Shown here one piece after another: positions 45,131-53,840 of a stretch of 64,000 nucleotides of DNA. The stretch's first letter is position 1, and each line of letters starts with the position of its first letter. Location: positions 124,001 through 188,000 of the forward strand of contig JAIUPN010000001.1 in the NCBI GenBank assembly GCA_020160755.1. The letters are read 5' to 3'. The position numbers and the translations under genes are program-made. This stretch comes from Pseudomonadota bacterium (GTDB lineage: Bacteria > Pseudomonadota > Alphaproteobacteria > Sphingomonadales > Sphingomonadaceae). The notes below the pieces were generated by a model. That model did no database searches and was not told the origin of the DNA. It was given only the letters and a program-made list of their open reading frames with translations.

Positions 45131-47353
45131 TCAGAAGCTCTTGGTGATTTCCAGTGCGACGGTTCGCGACGGATTGACGAACACGGCCCATGTTTGCGCA
45201 ACGAGCGGTACGCCGAAGGACTGGCTGAACGACACTTTGTTGGTCAGGTTGCGGCCGATCAGTGCAATCTCGAGATCGTTCGCCTCCGACGCAAGCGCAA
45301 GCCGCGCGTCGATCTTTGTATAGGCCGGCATGATGTTGTTGGGATTCCGGTCGTCCTGATAGATGGAGGCCCCGGTATAATCGGCAGCGACGCGTCCTGT
45401 CAGCGCCCAGTCCGACGACATCGGCACCCGGAGCTCGGCATAGCTGTTCCACTTCCATTCGGGCGCGCGGGTCAGCCGGTATCCCGCGAGGTTCATCGTC
45501 GTGCAGCCGGCGGGCGCGTTGTAGACGCAGGCTGCGCCGGGGTAGTCCGTGTAATAGGCGTCGAGCCAGGCCAGCGACCCGCCGAGGGTCAGCATCTCGC
45601 CGATCCGGACACTCATATCGCCTTCAATCCCGCGCGATCGTGCTTCGGCGGCGTTGCCGGTGGTGAAGGACGAGCCGGTGAAGGACGAGACCTGAAGATT
45701 GGTGAAATCGGTCGTGAACGCCGCCATGTTGAGGTGGAGGCGGTTGTCGAGCAGCCGCAGCTTGGCTCCGACTTCCCACGATTTTGCGCGTTCAGGCTCG
45801 AATTCGACCCGACCCGTGAGCCCGAGACGGCTGTCGTTCGACACATAGCCGCCGCCCTTTGAACCCGTGGCGTAACTGACATAGACTTGCGCCGCCGGGC
45901 CGAATTTGTAGCTGAGCTTCGCCGAATAGTCCCACAGCGCCTCGCTGCGCGAGCGGACAAAGACATAGCTGGGATAGGCGAGCACGCCCATTTCGCCGGC
46001 GATGCGTGCCTGTTTTGATTCCTGATTGTAGCGCAGGCTGCCGCTGAAGGTGAGGCCATCGGTCAGGTGCCAGTCGATTGCAGCAAAGGGAGACAGCGCT
46101 TCGCTGGTCTGATGGAACGGCAAACGCGCGGTTCCCTGCAGCAACGGACCGATAGGCGGGGTGAGTATCTTGTCGGCACCGTTCCAGTAGATTTCCTGAA
46201 GGATATCCGAACGCGCGTAGAAATAGGAGCCGCCGACGAACAGGTCGACCGGACCGATGGCGCCCGAGACGCGGATTTCCTGCGACATCTGCGCGCTTTT
46301 TTCCGTATGGATCGAGTCCGAAAAGCGGATCGGACTGATGTCGATGTCGTTCTGCGTCCGCGCCCGCAGGCGCTGATAGCCCGAGATCGACGAGAGCTCG
46401 AAACCCCCGCCAAGGTCAAGTTTCGCGGTCAGCGTCAGGTTCAGATTGTTGGTTCGCGAGAATTCGGGATAGATCGAGCTTTGGGCGCGTTCGAACGAAG
46501 GGCGTTCGGGCGGGCCGCCGACGGTCGCCGAAGCGGCGCGAATCTGGTTGCAGAAGGTACAGTTTCCGAGCCCGTTGTAGGTCAGGTTGCCGCCCTTGAA
46601 ATTATTCTCGGCATATTCGGCCTTGAACAGGATCGAGCCGCCGCCGCCGGCAGGTTCGAACAGCAACTGGCCGCGCACGCCCATATTATTGTTGCTGTTG
46701 TCGTCGCGGCCGGTGACGCGGTTGTACATATAGCCGCCCTCGTGACCGGCCTGAAAGCTGAGGCGCGCGCTGAGGCTGTCGGTCAGTGGCCCCGATACGA
46801 AACCGCCGCCGCCATAGCCGCCATTCTCGAATTCATAGCGCCCGCGCAGTTGCGCCTCGAACTGCCGCGTGGGGGCCCGGCTGATCACGCTGATCGCACC
46901 GGCGTTGGTGTTTTTGCCGAACAGCGCCCCCTGCGGGCCGCGCACGACCTCGACACGCGCGACGTCCATCATCGCGGTCTGCATCGAGCGCGAGCGTCCC
47001 GAATAGACACCGTCGATGAAGAACCCGACCGACTGTTCGAACGCGAGATTGCCGCCGCCCGAACCGAGTCCCCGCATCGAGACGACGAAATTGCCGTTGG
47101 TCTGATCGATCTGGAGATTGGGGATGCTCGACTGGAGGTCGTTGAACTGGCGGATACCCATCGCCTCCATGCCTTCGCCGCTGATCGCGGCCACCGAAAG
47201 CGGAACGTCGAGCAGGGTCTGCTCGCGCTTCGTCGCGGTCACGACGATCTCGGCGTCCCTGTCGGCCGATGGTCCGTCGGTCTGAGCGTAGGCAGATGTC
47301 GGCACGGCCAGGCCGGCAAGCAGCATCGAACGGAATAGCGTAGTCCGGTTCAT
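45131..47353 (-). CDS. TonB-dependent outer-membrane receptor
   Basis: A protein of 740 residues. Its signal peptide ends in SAYAQ. The TonB box region is EIVVTATKREQ, the plug includes LLDVPLSVAAISGEGMEAMG and VEVVRGPQGALFGKNTNAGAIS, and the barrel ends in the C-terminal Phe (LEITKSF). It has the form of the large sphingomonad family of receptors for xenobiotics and plant compounds rather than a known siderophore receptor. ATG 47353 has GGGAGG upstream. It lies between the flavin monooxygenase gene and the MarR gene. Confidence 0.93.
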   Translation of the reverse strand: MNRTTLFRSMLLAGLAVPTSAYAQTDGPSADRDAEIVVTATKREQTLLDVPLSVAAISGEGMEAMGIRQFNDLQSSIPNLQIDQTNGNFVVSMRGLGSGGGNLAFEQSVGFFIDGVYSGRSRSMQTAMMDVARVEVVRGPQGALFGKNTNAGAISVISRAPTRQFEAQLRGRYEFENGGYGGGGFVSGPLTDSLSARLSFQAGHEGGYMYNRVTGRDDNSNNNMGVRGQLLFEPAGGGGSILFKAEYAENNFKGGNLTYNGLGNCTFCNQIRAASATVGGPPERPSFERAQSSIYPEFSRTNNLNLTLTAKLDLGGGFELSSISGYQRLRARTQNDIDISPIRFSDSIHTEKSAQMSQEIRVSGAIGPVDLFVGGSYFYARSDILQEIYWNGADKILTPPIGPLLQGTARLPFHQTSEALSPFAAIDWHLTDGLTFSGSLRYNQESKQARIAGEMGVLAYPSYVFVRSRSEALWDYSAKLSYKFGPAAQVYVSYATGSKGGGYVSNDSRLGLTGRVEFEPERAKSWEVGAKLRLLDNRLHLNMAAFTTDFTNLQVSSFTGSSFTTGNAAEARSRGIEGDMSVRIGEMLTLGGSLAWLDAYYTDYPGAACVYNAPAGCTTMNLAGYRLTRAPEWKWNSYAELRVPMSSDWALTGRVAADYTGASIYQDDRNPNNIMPAYTKIDARLALASEANDLEIALIGRNLTNKVSFSQSFGVPLVAQTWAVFVNPSRTVALEITKSF

Positions 47354-47474
47354 TCTTCCCTCCCATATCCGGATGCTCCTCATATCGTCTGCAGGACGGT
47401 TTTCCGGGAGTATCCTTGTCGTTGGCGTTGCAGTCTTCCTTTCGTGGACGTGCGGATTCGCTCGCGTTCGCCCG

Positions 47475-48737
47475 TCAGTAGATCAGAGAATTGGGTTCCA
47501 TCCCGAGCAGGGCGCGGCCGTGCAGTTCGGATGCGGCGTCAATGTCGTAGATGACGTGGTTGGACATGACGTTCACGTCGCGCAGGTGACGCTGCAGCGG
47601 ATTGCCACGCATATGCGCGCCCGCGCCCGCTGCCTCGACCAGCGAGCGGATCGCGCCGCGGCAAATCTCCACGGCGCTCGCGATCTGCAGCCGCATGAAG
47701 CTCCGCTGTTCGAAGTTCGCGGGCACGGAGCCGCTGGCCAGCTCCACATTGCGGTTGACCGCGGATCGCAGCAGCATTTCGGCTGTCGCAATCTGGACGT
47801 TGGCATGGCCGAGCCGCATCTGCGCTGCGGGCTTGTCGGACTGTCTGTTCGTGCTGCCGGGGATGACACGTTGCTGAAGCTGCTCGCCGAACGCAGCGAC
47901 CGCCGCTCGCCCGATCCCCACCGCGCCGATCGCGGCGGTGACGCCGAGAAACGGCGTCATTGGCTGGCGATAAACGGGGTTATCGTAGAGTTGCGCGCCG
48001 TGGCCGATACCCGCGCGCATATCGTTCATGTTCATCGTCCGGTATTCGGGGATGAAGGCGTCTGCGATGAGCAGGTCGTGGCTGCCCGTGCCCTCCATCC
48101 CGTCGATATGCCAGGTATCGAGCACCGCGACGCCTTTCGTCGGCAAGGCGCAGAACAGCACGCGGCGCTCGGGGTCGTCGGGAATGGCGCATGCCACCAT
48201 CACCCAGTCGGAATTCATGATTCCGGTCCCCCATTTCCAGCGGCCCGAAATGCGATACCCGCCATCGACCGGGATTGCCTTGCCGGGCGGTGCAGTTACG
48301 CCGGGCGCAATCACATAGGGAATGTGATCGCCGTCGCCGCCGAAGATCTCGTCCTGAAATTCTTCGGGGAACTGGCACAGCATCCAGACATGTTCGACAC
48401 AGAATGCGGTGACCCAACCGGTCGAGGCGCATCCTTCGGCCAGCGGAAGCATTGCGTCGAGGAAGCTGTCGACGTCGAACTCGAGCCCCCCATATTTCCG
48501 CGGCAGGAAATGGTAGAAGCAGCCGGTCGCGCGGATTGCGTTCCAGGCGTTGGTGACAGGGTGACGAACCCGCTCGCATTCCGCCGCGTGCCGCTGGAGC
48601 AGGGGTTTGAGCGCCGTCGTCCGCCGGACGAGTTCCTCTGGCGTGAGCGCGGCCAGCTCGGCGCGCGACAGGAAATCATCTCCGGCCGGAATCGCCGGCT
48701 GTACGGTAGGGGGTAATTCCATGTCGGCCACAGCCAT
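47475..48737 (-). CDS. Acyl-CoA-dehydrogenase-fold (group D) flavin monooxygenase
   Basis: A protein of 420 residues with an acyl-CoA dehydrogenase fold but without the catalytic Glu context of true dehydrogenases. Segments such as FYHFLPRKYGGLEFDVDSFLDAML, GCASTGWVTAFCVEHVWMLCQFPEE, YRISGRWKWGTGIMNSDWVMV and the tail GRALLGMEPNS match the HsaA/p-hydroxyphenylacetate hydroxylase oxygenase component. Such enzymes use reduced FMN from a separate reductase to hydroxylate phenolic or steroid-derived rings. No reductase of the usual HpaC/HsaB type is adjacent. A 21-bp palindrome covers its promoter spacer. Ribosome binding site GAGGAGAG. Confidence 0.85.
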   Translation of the reverse strand: MAVADMELPPTVQPAIPAGDDFLSRAELAALTPEELVRRTTALKPLLQRHAAECERVRHPVTNAWNAIRATGCFYHFLPRKYGGLEFDVDSFLDAMLPLAEGCASTGWVTAFCVEHVWMLCQFPEEFQDEIFGGDGDHIPYVIAPGVTAPPGKAIPVDGGYRISGRWKWGTGIMNSDWVMVACAIPDDPERRVLFCALPTKGVAVLDTWHIDGMEGTGSHDLLIADAFIPEYRTMNMNDMRAGIGHGAQLYDNPVYRQPMTPFLGVTAAIGAVGIGRAAVAAFGEQLQQRVIPGSTNRQSDKPAAQMRLGHANVQIATAEMLLRSAVNRNVELASGSVPANFEQRSFMRLQIASAVEICRGAIRSLVEAAGAGAHMRGNPLQRHLRDVNVMSNHVIYDIDAASELHGRALLGMEPNSLIY

Positions 48738-48764
48738 TCTCTCCTCGCCTGTTCTGGAGAAGAG

Positions 48765-48790
48765 TTTGTCAGGCAGACTGACAAAGTCAA
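48765..48790 (-). promoter_or_regulatory. Promoter with 21-bp palindromic operator before the monooxygenase gene
   Basis: TTTGTCAG (48765-48772) and CTGACAAA (48778-48785) are perfect 8-bp arms around a 5-nt centre. On the minus strand TTGACT (48790-48785) is a good -35 box, so the palindrome fills the -35 to -10 spacer; the -10 itself is weak. This is the layout expected for a MarR-type repressor site, and a marR gene ends at 48802, directly upstream. The palindrome is seen directly; the regulator assignment is inferred. Confidence 0.6.
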
Positions 48791-48801
48791 TAGTATTCTA
48801 A

Positions 48802-49260
48802 CTATTTTTCGTCGCGCGCCCGCAGGTCCGGAATGGGGCCCCAATCTATTGAAATTGCGTCGTCGAGCGCGCGCAAACGGTCTTCGCCCAACTGTGCGTC
48901 GAGGTGTTGGTGCAGCCCCTGCATGACCGTTTCCGCGGCATGGCGAAGCGGCGCTGAGTCGGGGTGGAACGTGATTTTCTGCGCGCGCCTGTCCTGCGGA
49001 TCGGGCTCTGCTACGAGGATGTTGCGCTCGACCAGTGTCGCGATCAGCTGGCTCATCGACTGGCGCGTGATTCCAAGGTTGGTCGCGAGGCGGGCGGGGC
49101 GTGTTTCGCCCATGGCGATATTTGCGAACAGCATCGACTGGGTGCGCGTCGGGGTCGGCCAGCCGTCGCGGCGCAAATTGGACTGGAGTGCCTCGTCATA
49201 CCAATAGACCGCCCGCAACAGGTGGATCATGGTCATCGGATAGCTGGGTGCTTGCTTCAT
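48802..49260 (-). CDS. MarR-family transcriptional regulator
   Basis: A protein of 152 residues from ATG 49260; the frame is open further upstream but without homologous-looking sequence. The DNA-binding region is RTQSMLFANIAMGETRPARLATNLGITRQSMSQLIATLVERNIL, and the wing PDPQDRRAQKITFH follows. It lies between the DUF3237 gene and the monooxygenase gene. The perfect palindrome just beyond its stop makes it the prime candidate regulator of the monooxygenase gene. A second inverted repeat (AATAGT, 48789-48794, with ACTATT, 48801-48806) overlaps its own stop codon. Confidence 0.87.
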   Translation of the reverse strand: MKQAPSYPMTMIHLLRAVYWYDEALQSNLRRDGWPTPTRTQSMLFANIAMGETRPARLATNLGITRQSMSQLIATLVERNILVAEPDPQDRRAQKITFHPDSAPLRHAAETVMQGLHQHLDAQLGEDRLRALDDAISIDWGPIPDLRARDEK

Positions 49261-49375
49261 TGACGCGTCCGGCCCTTTTTCTGGAGTGAGCCGGCGATGG
49301 ACCAGTTCGGGCAATCTTGCCAAGTCCCCTTGTGCTGCCGGGCCGATATCGGGGTACGTGGGTAAGGTTGGTTCG

Positions 49376-49846
49376 CTACAGCAACTCGAACACGTCGTAG
49401 CGCACGGCGCCGCCAATGCTGGCGCCGAGCCCGACCGCGACAATGTCGTTGAGCCACGAGTAGCGCTCGTCGCCGGTTTCGAACATCGGCGTCGTGCGGA
49501 AATAGACTTCGGCCTTTTCTTCAGGCGTTTGCGGTCCGCCTTTCCGCGCATGTTTGTGCGCCGCCGACAGCGGCCGCAACACGCCGCGGTACGAGACATA
49601 GATCAGTGCGCCGTCGTGCGTTTCCATCGTGATGCGCGCGTCGAGCCGCAGCGTGTCATTATCGTCGATCGTCGCCCAGTCGCCTCCGCTCGGCATCACC
49701 CGGCCGTGCAATCGCTCACCCTCGACTTCGCCACCGGTCAATGCGGCGATCATCCGGCGCCCGAAATGCGCCTTGCCGATCATCTGCTGCGGTTCGGTGA
49801 AGCTGGCCTTGTAGGAACAGAGGTAGCGGAAACGGGGTTCTTCCAT
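49376..49846 (-). CDS. DUF3237-family protein
   Basis: A protein of 156 residues matching the DUF3237 (UPF0311) beta-barrel family: GRVMPSGGDWATIDDNDTLRLDARITMETHDGALIYVSYRGVL and YFRTTPMFETGDERYSWLN. The family has no proven activity, but its members often sit in clusters for aromatic or steroid breakdown. Here it follows the second receptor gene and precedes the MarR gene, which fits that pattern. The gap 49261-49375 downstream holds no gene. Confidence 0.88.
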   Translation of the reverse strand: MEEPRFRYLCSYKASFTEPQQMIGKAHFGRRMIAALTGGEVEGERLHGRVMPSGGDWATIDDNDTLRLDARITMETHDGALIYVSYRGVLRPLSAAHKHARKGGPQTPEEKAEVYFRTTPMFETGDERYSWLNDIVAVGLGASIGGAVRYDVFELL

Positions 49847-49914
49847 CGATCATTCTCTCACTGGTGCTGGGGGAAGGGACGCGGCGGCGAAAGGGGTGCC
49901 GCCGCGTCCGCGGG

Positions 49915-52101
49915 TCACATCTTGAATGCGACCGTTACGCCATAGGTGCGCGGCGGCGCGTAAGGCGTCAGAATCTGGCGGAAGGGGCCGAAATAGGTGA
50001 CATAGGTCGGCGTCAGCTCGTCGGTCAGATTCTTGCCCCACAGCGACAGCTCCCAGCGATCGTCGGGGCCTGAAAGCGAAAGGCGCGCGTCCAGATTGTC
50101 GTGCGAAGGCCAGAGCTGCTGCGGGATGTTCGACGCCTCGAAAAAGGCGTCGTCGACCCAGCTGTAATCGACGCGCAGCTTCGCCGACAGAGCGCCGACC
50201 GGGGTTTCGAACTGGCTTCCGATGTTGAATTTGTTCTTCGGAGAGCGGGGCAGGCTGTTGCCCGTGTAGTTCAGGCCCGGAATCGAATATTCGGTGAACT
50301 TCGCATCCAGATACGCATAGCTGCCATCGATCTGGAATCCCTCGAACGGCCGCGCGACGGCTTCGATCTCGATACCCTTGATTCGCGCCTTGGCCGCGTT
50401 GCTGACAACGACGCAGCACAGCGGGATGAGCTGCGAAACCTGGAGGTCCGAATAGTCGGTGCGGAACGCCGCGACGTTGAGCCGAAGCCGGCGATCGAAC
50501 CAGTCGGTTTTCGCGCCGACCTCGTAACCCCAGGCGAATTCGGGGTCATAGGGGGTCGATGCGCCCGACGCGGTGCCCGACAACCCCTGAAAGCCGCCAC
50601 TCTTGTAACCCCGCGCGACCGAGGCGTAGAGCAACACATCGTCGGTTGCTTTCCAGTTGAGCGCGAAGCGCGGTGTGAAAGCCTTCCAGCTCTTCTTTCC
50701 TGTGACGTCGTACCCGCCGATCGATCCCAGCGGCGGGGGCAGGCCCGGGCCAGCGTCGGCCTTGAATCCCGCAAAGCGTCCGCTTTTGCGCTCCCACGTC
50801 ATACGCGCGCCGACCGTAGCGGTCAGCGACGGCACAATCTCGAAATCGACCTGCCCGAAAATCGCGACACTGCGCGCGTTGACCGACTGCGGATAGATGC
50901 CCGTTCCCGAGCCCGCGGGAGTCGGGAAATCCTGAATCTGTCCTTCGACGCGATCGTTGTTTTCCTTGAGGAAATAAGCGCCCGTTTGGCCTTTCAGGCG
51001 GCCGTCCCACGCGTCGAATGCGAACCGCAATTCCTGACTGAACTGGCTGTTGTCCTCTTTGCCAAAGCTGGTCGATTCGATTTGCGCCGGCGGATTGATC
51101 GGGTTGCTGAAGAAGGGGGTGACGAAGTTGAATTTCACCTTGCGCAGCGCGGTGAGCGAAGTCAGCGTCCCGAACGGAAGATCGAGATTGACCTCGGCCG
51201 ACCAGGTCTGGATCGTCCGCTTTACCTCGCCGTCGATATAGGCGTTTACGACGCGCGGATCGGGGTTGATGCCGACGCAGTGAATGCCGCCCTGAAAGCT
51301 GGTGTCGCAATTATTGTGGCGCGGATTGCCCTTCTGGTCCTGATGCGCGATGTCGGCGCGCAATATGATGTCGAGCGTGTCGGTGGGCACAAAGCGCAGC
51401 GCGACGCGGCCCGTGGTCAGGTTGAGGTCGTTGACGTCGTTGCCCGTCGTTTCGTTATATTCGAAGCCGTCGCGCTGCTTGTGCGACAAGCCCGCCGACA
51501 GATAGATCTTGTCGGTCAGCGCCATATTGCCGCGCGCGGTTACGCCGAAGCGGTCGTAATTGCCGTAAGTGCCCTCGAAAAAGAAGCTGGTTTCATCGGT
51601 TGGTTTGCGGCTGATGAACTGGACGAGGCCGCCGATCGCATTCTTGCCGAACAGCGTACCTTGCGGTCCGCGCAGCACTTCGACGCGTTCGAGGTCGAGC
51701 GCATCGAGGTCGGGCGTGCCGCCCCGGCCGGCATAGACGCCATCGATAAAGACCACCACCGACGGGTCGCCGCCGGCGTTCTGGCTGATGCCTGGCGGGC
51801 TACCGATGCCGCGCATCGCGAAGTTGGTGTTAACCGGATCGACCGCGCTGACCGCGAGGCCCGGCGTGCGGATCGCGATATCCTGCACCGTTTCGATGCT
51901 GTTGTCGCGAAGCTGCTCGGCGCCGAAGGCCGTGACCGAGACGGGGACGTCCTGAAGCCTCTGTTCCTGCCGCTGCGCGGTGACGATGATGTCGCCGCTC
52001 GTGTCGTCGGCGGTGTCCTGTGCCGCTGCTGCCGCGGGCAGCGCGGCGACCGCCGCGCCGGCCAAGAGGAGGATGGACTGCTTCCTTCCGAAATATGTCA
52101 T
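49915..52101 (-). CDS. TonB-dependent outer-membrane receptor
   Basis: A protein of 728 residues. Its signal peptide ends near AAAAQ. A TonB-box-like segment GDIIVTAQRQEQ, plug motifs LQDVPVSVTAFGAEQL, FAMRGIGSPPG, and VEVLRGPQGTLFGKNAIGGLVQ, and a 22-strand barrel follow. It ends in Met (VTVAFKM) rather than the usual Phe. It is a diverged paralogue of the receptor at 45131-47353. It diverges from the MFS gene, and the shared 146-bp intergenic region holds a perfect palindrome. Confidence 0.93.
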   Translation of the reverse strand: MTYFGRKQSILLLAGAAVAALPAAAAAQDTADDTSGDIIVTAQRQEQRLQDVPVSVTAFGAEQLRDNSIETVQDIAIRTPGLAVSAVDPVNTNFAMRGIGSPPGISQNAGGDPSVVVFIDGVYAGRGGTPDLDALDLERVEVLRGPQGTLFGKNAIGGLVQFISRKPTDETSFFFEGTYGNYDRFGVTARGNMALTDKIYLSAGLSHKQRDGFEYNETTGNDVNDLNLTTGRVALRFVPTDTLDIILRADIAHQDQKGNPRHNNCDTSFQGGIHCVGINPDPRVVNAYIDGEVKRTIQTWSAEVNLDLPFGTLTSLTALRKVKFNFVTPFFSNPINPPAQIESTSFGKEDNSQFSQELRFAFDAWDGRLKGQTGAYFLKENNDRVEGQIQDFPTPAGSGTGIYPQSVNARSVAIFGQVDFEIVPSLTATVGARMTWERKSGRFAGFKADAGPGLPPPLGSIGGYDVTGKKSWKAFTPRFALNWKATDDVLLYASVARGYKSGGFQGLSGTASGASTPYDPEFAWGYEVGAKTDWFDRRLRLNVAAFRTDYSDLQVSQLIPLCCVVVSNAAKARIKGIEIEAVARPFEGFQIDGSYAYLDAKFTEYSIPGLNYTGNSLPRSPKNKFNIGSQFETPVGALSAKLRVDYSWVDDAFFEASNIPQQLWPSHDNLDARLSLSGPDDRWELSLWGKNLTDELTPTYVTYFGPFRQILTPYAPPRTYGVTVAFKM

Positions 52102-52163
52102 ATCGCGTCTCCCAACACGTTGTTTTTTCGTGCGTCCCGATCATGCTTGACTCAGTCGCCAAT

Positions 52164-52183
52164 TTACTTAGTTTGCTAAGTAA
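52164..52183. promoter_or_regulatory. 20-bp perfect palindrome, likely MarR-type operator
   Basis: TTACTTAG (52164-52171) and CTAAGTAA (52176-52183) are exact inverted repeats around TTTG. It lies in an AT-rich island between the divergent receptor and MFS genes. On the plus strand it covers the -35 area of a possible promoter whose -10 is TATATA (52191-52196). One bound dimer could thus control both directions. Which regulator binds is unknown; two MarR genes lie in the same cluster. Confidence 0.6.
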
Positions 52184-52247
52184 CTGTTTCTATATAACAG
52201 GCCGACTTGCGGTGCAAGAGCGAGCGGCGTTCGGGAGGACGGAAGCG

Positions 52248-53618
52248 ATGGGGAAAGAGGGCGCGCATGACGGGCTGAATGTCGATGCGGATGCCGCGTC
52301 GCCGGAGTGGCCGCGTCCCGCCTATCGCTGGTACGTCGTCGGCGTCCTCCTTGTCGCCTATACGCTGTCCTTCGTCGACCGGATGATCCTCAGCCTGCTG
52401 GTTGCGCCGATCCGTGCCGCGCTCGATATTTCGGATACACAGGTCAGCTTGCTCATCGGGCTCGCCTTTGCCCTTTTCTATACGGTGCTTGGCCTTCCGA
52501 TCGCGTGGATCGCCGATCGCTGGAACCGGCGAAATCTCATCGTCATCGGGGTAGCGCTATGGAGCGTGATGACGGCAGGTTGCGGCTTTGCGGGAAGCTA
52601 TGCGACGCTGTTCCTTGCGCGCATGGGCGTTGGAGTCGGCGAAGCGGCGCTTTCGCCCGCGGCCTATTCGATGCTCAGCGACACCTTTCCGCGCGACCGT
52701 CTCGCGCGGGCGATGGCGGTCTACTCGATCGGCGTTCCACTCGGCTCGGGCGTTGCCCTGATCCTCGGCTCGTTCGTCGTCCAGGCTGTCCTCGCGGCGC
52801 CGATGGTCGACCTGCCGCTGGTCGGGCCGGTAGAGGCGTGGCGCACGATTTTCCTCTGGGTGGCGGCGCCGGGGCTGCTCGTCTGCCTGTTGCTGCTGAC
52901 CGTGCGCGAGCCGCTTCGGCATGGCCTCCAACGGGTGTCCGTGCGCGGAGATGCTGTCCCTGCACCAGGCTTTCTGGCGCATCTGGCCGGGCAACGGGTC
53001 GCGCTCGGGGCCCTGTTTGCCGGCATGTCGCTGATCGGCCTCGTCATGTACGGCGTCATTGCGTGGGTCCCGACCTTCTTCGCGCGCACATATGGGATGG
53101 ACGTGTCGCAAGCCGGCCTGTGGTTCGGTGTCATCATGGCAACGGGCGGCGCCGCGGGATTGGTGGCGGGCGGGACACTGGCTGATCGGCTGTTCGCAAA
53201 GGGCGTTGCCGATGCACATCTGCGCGTGATGCGGTTGTCTATCCTGCTTGGCGGGCCGCCGTTACTCGCAGCGGCGTTGATGCCCAACGCGCCGCTCGCC
53301 TTTGCCATGCTTGCAATCGCCTTTCCCATGCTGACCATGCATGGTGTCGGAACGGTCGCGCTTCAGTTCATCACGCCGAACGAATATCGTGCCCGTGTCA
53401 CGGCCCTCTATTTCTTTGTCGTCAATCTTGTCGGGCTCGGCTTCGGTCCGATGTTGATGGCACTGCTCACCGACCATCTGTTCGGTTACGACGGCGCACT
53501 GCGCTATTCGATCGCCTTGCTGACGGCTGTGGCACTTCCGCTGGCGGCGATTTTCCTGACCGCAGGGTTTTCGGCCTTCGCCCGCGATCTTGCGAAGACG
53601 GCGGACGCCACTCGCTGA
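52248..53618 (+). CDS. MFS transporter, Spinster/anion symporter-like
   Basis: An inner-membrane transporter of 456 residues with 12 helices. It has YTLSFVDRMILSLLVAPIRAALDISDTQ, the loop AWIADRWNRRNLI (variant of the D-R-x-G-R motif), and RMGVGVGEAALSPAAYSMLSDTFP, typical of the Spinster-like group common in sphingomonads beside TonB receptors. ATG 52248 has GGGAGG 9 nt upstream. It is divergent from the second receptor gene and probably moves the same substrate across the inner membrane. Confidence 0.9.
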   Translation: MGKEGAHDGLNVDADAASPEWPRPAYRWYVVGVLLVAYTLSFVDRMILSLLVAPIRAALDISDTQVSLLIGLAFALFYTVLGLPIAWIADRWNRRNLIVIGVALWSVMTAGCGFAGSYATLFLARMGVGVGEAALSPAAYSMLSDTFPRDRLARAMAVYSIGVPLGSGVALILGSFVVQAVLAAPMVDLPLVGPVEAWRTIFLWVAAPGLLVCLLLLTVREPLRHGLQRVSVRGDAVPAPGFLAHLAGQRVALGALFAGMSLIGLVMYGVIAWVPTFFARTYGMDVSQAGLWFGVIMATGGAAGLVAGGTLADRLFAKGVADAHLRVMRLSILLGGPPLLAAALMPNAPLAFAMLAIAFPMLTMHGVGTVALQFITPNEYRARVTALYFFVVNLVGLGFGPMLMALLTDHLFGYDGALRYSIALLTAVALPLAAIFLTAGFSAFARDLAKTADATR

Positions 53619-53840
53619 CCCGTAGGTCTCGTGCCGCCGTCGTCACAAAGTCAAATGAATGGAGAGCGCATCCCAAGAGCGAATCCCGGGGGGCTCATGT
53701 CCGGCTTTGCGGTTTCCTCTCCAAAAGCGGCCATTCCGCAATCGGCCAGTCTTCGCCGCGGAGAGGCTGTCCTGGCGGCTAAATGTTCCGGTAGCCGTGA
53801 ACCGACTGGAGCGCCGCGACTGACATGCTAAAGGCATTCT

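Noticed and set aside
50101..52179. 692-codon plus-strand open frame opposite the second TonB receptor
   Set aside because: It is a mirror of a well-supported receptor gene, with low-complexity composition and no ribosome binding site.
44012..53618. Siderophore/iron uptake operon
   Set aside because: There is no Fur-like box, ferric reductase, periplasmic binding protein or siderophore synthesis gene. The receptor type, the monooxygenase and MarR regulators fit organic compounds better.
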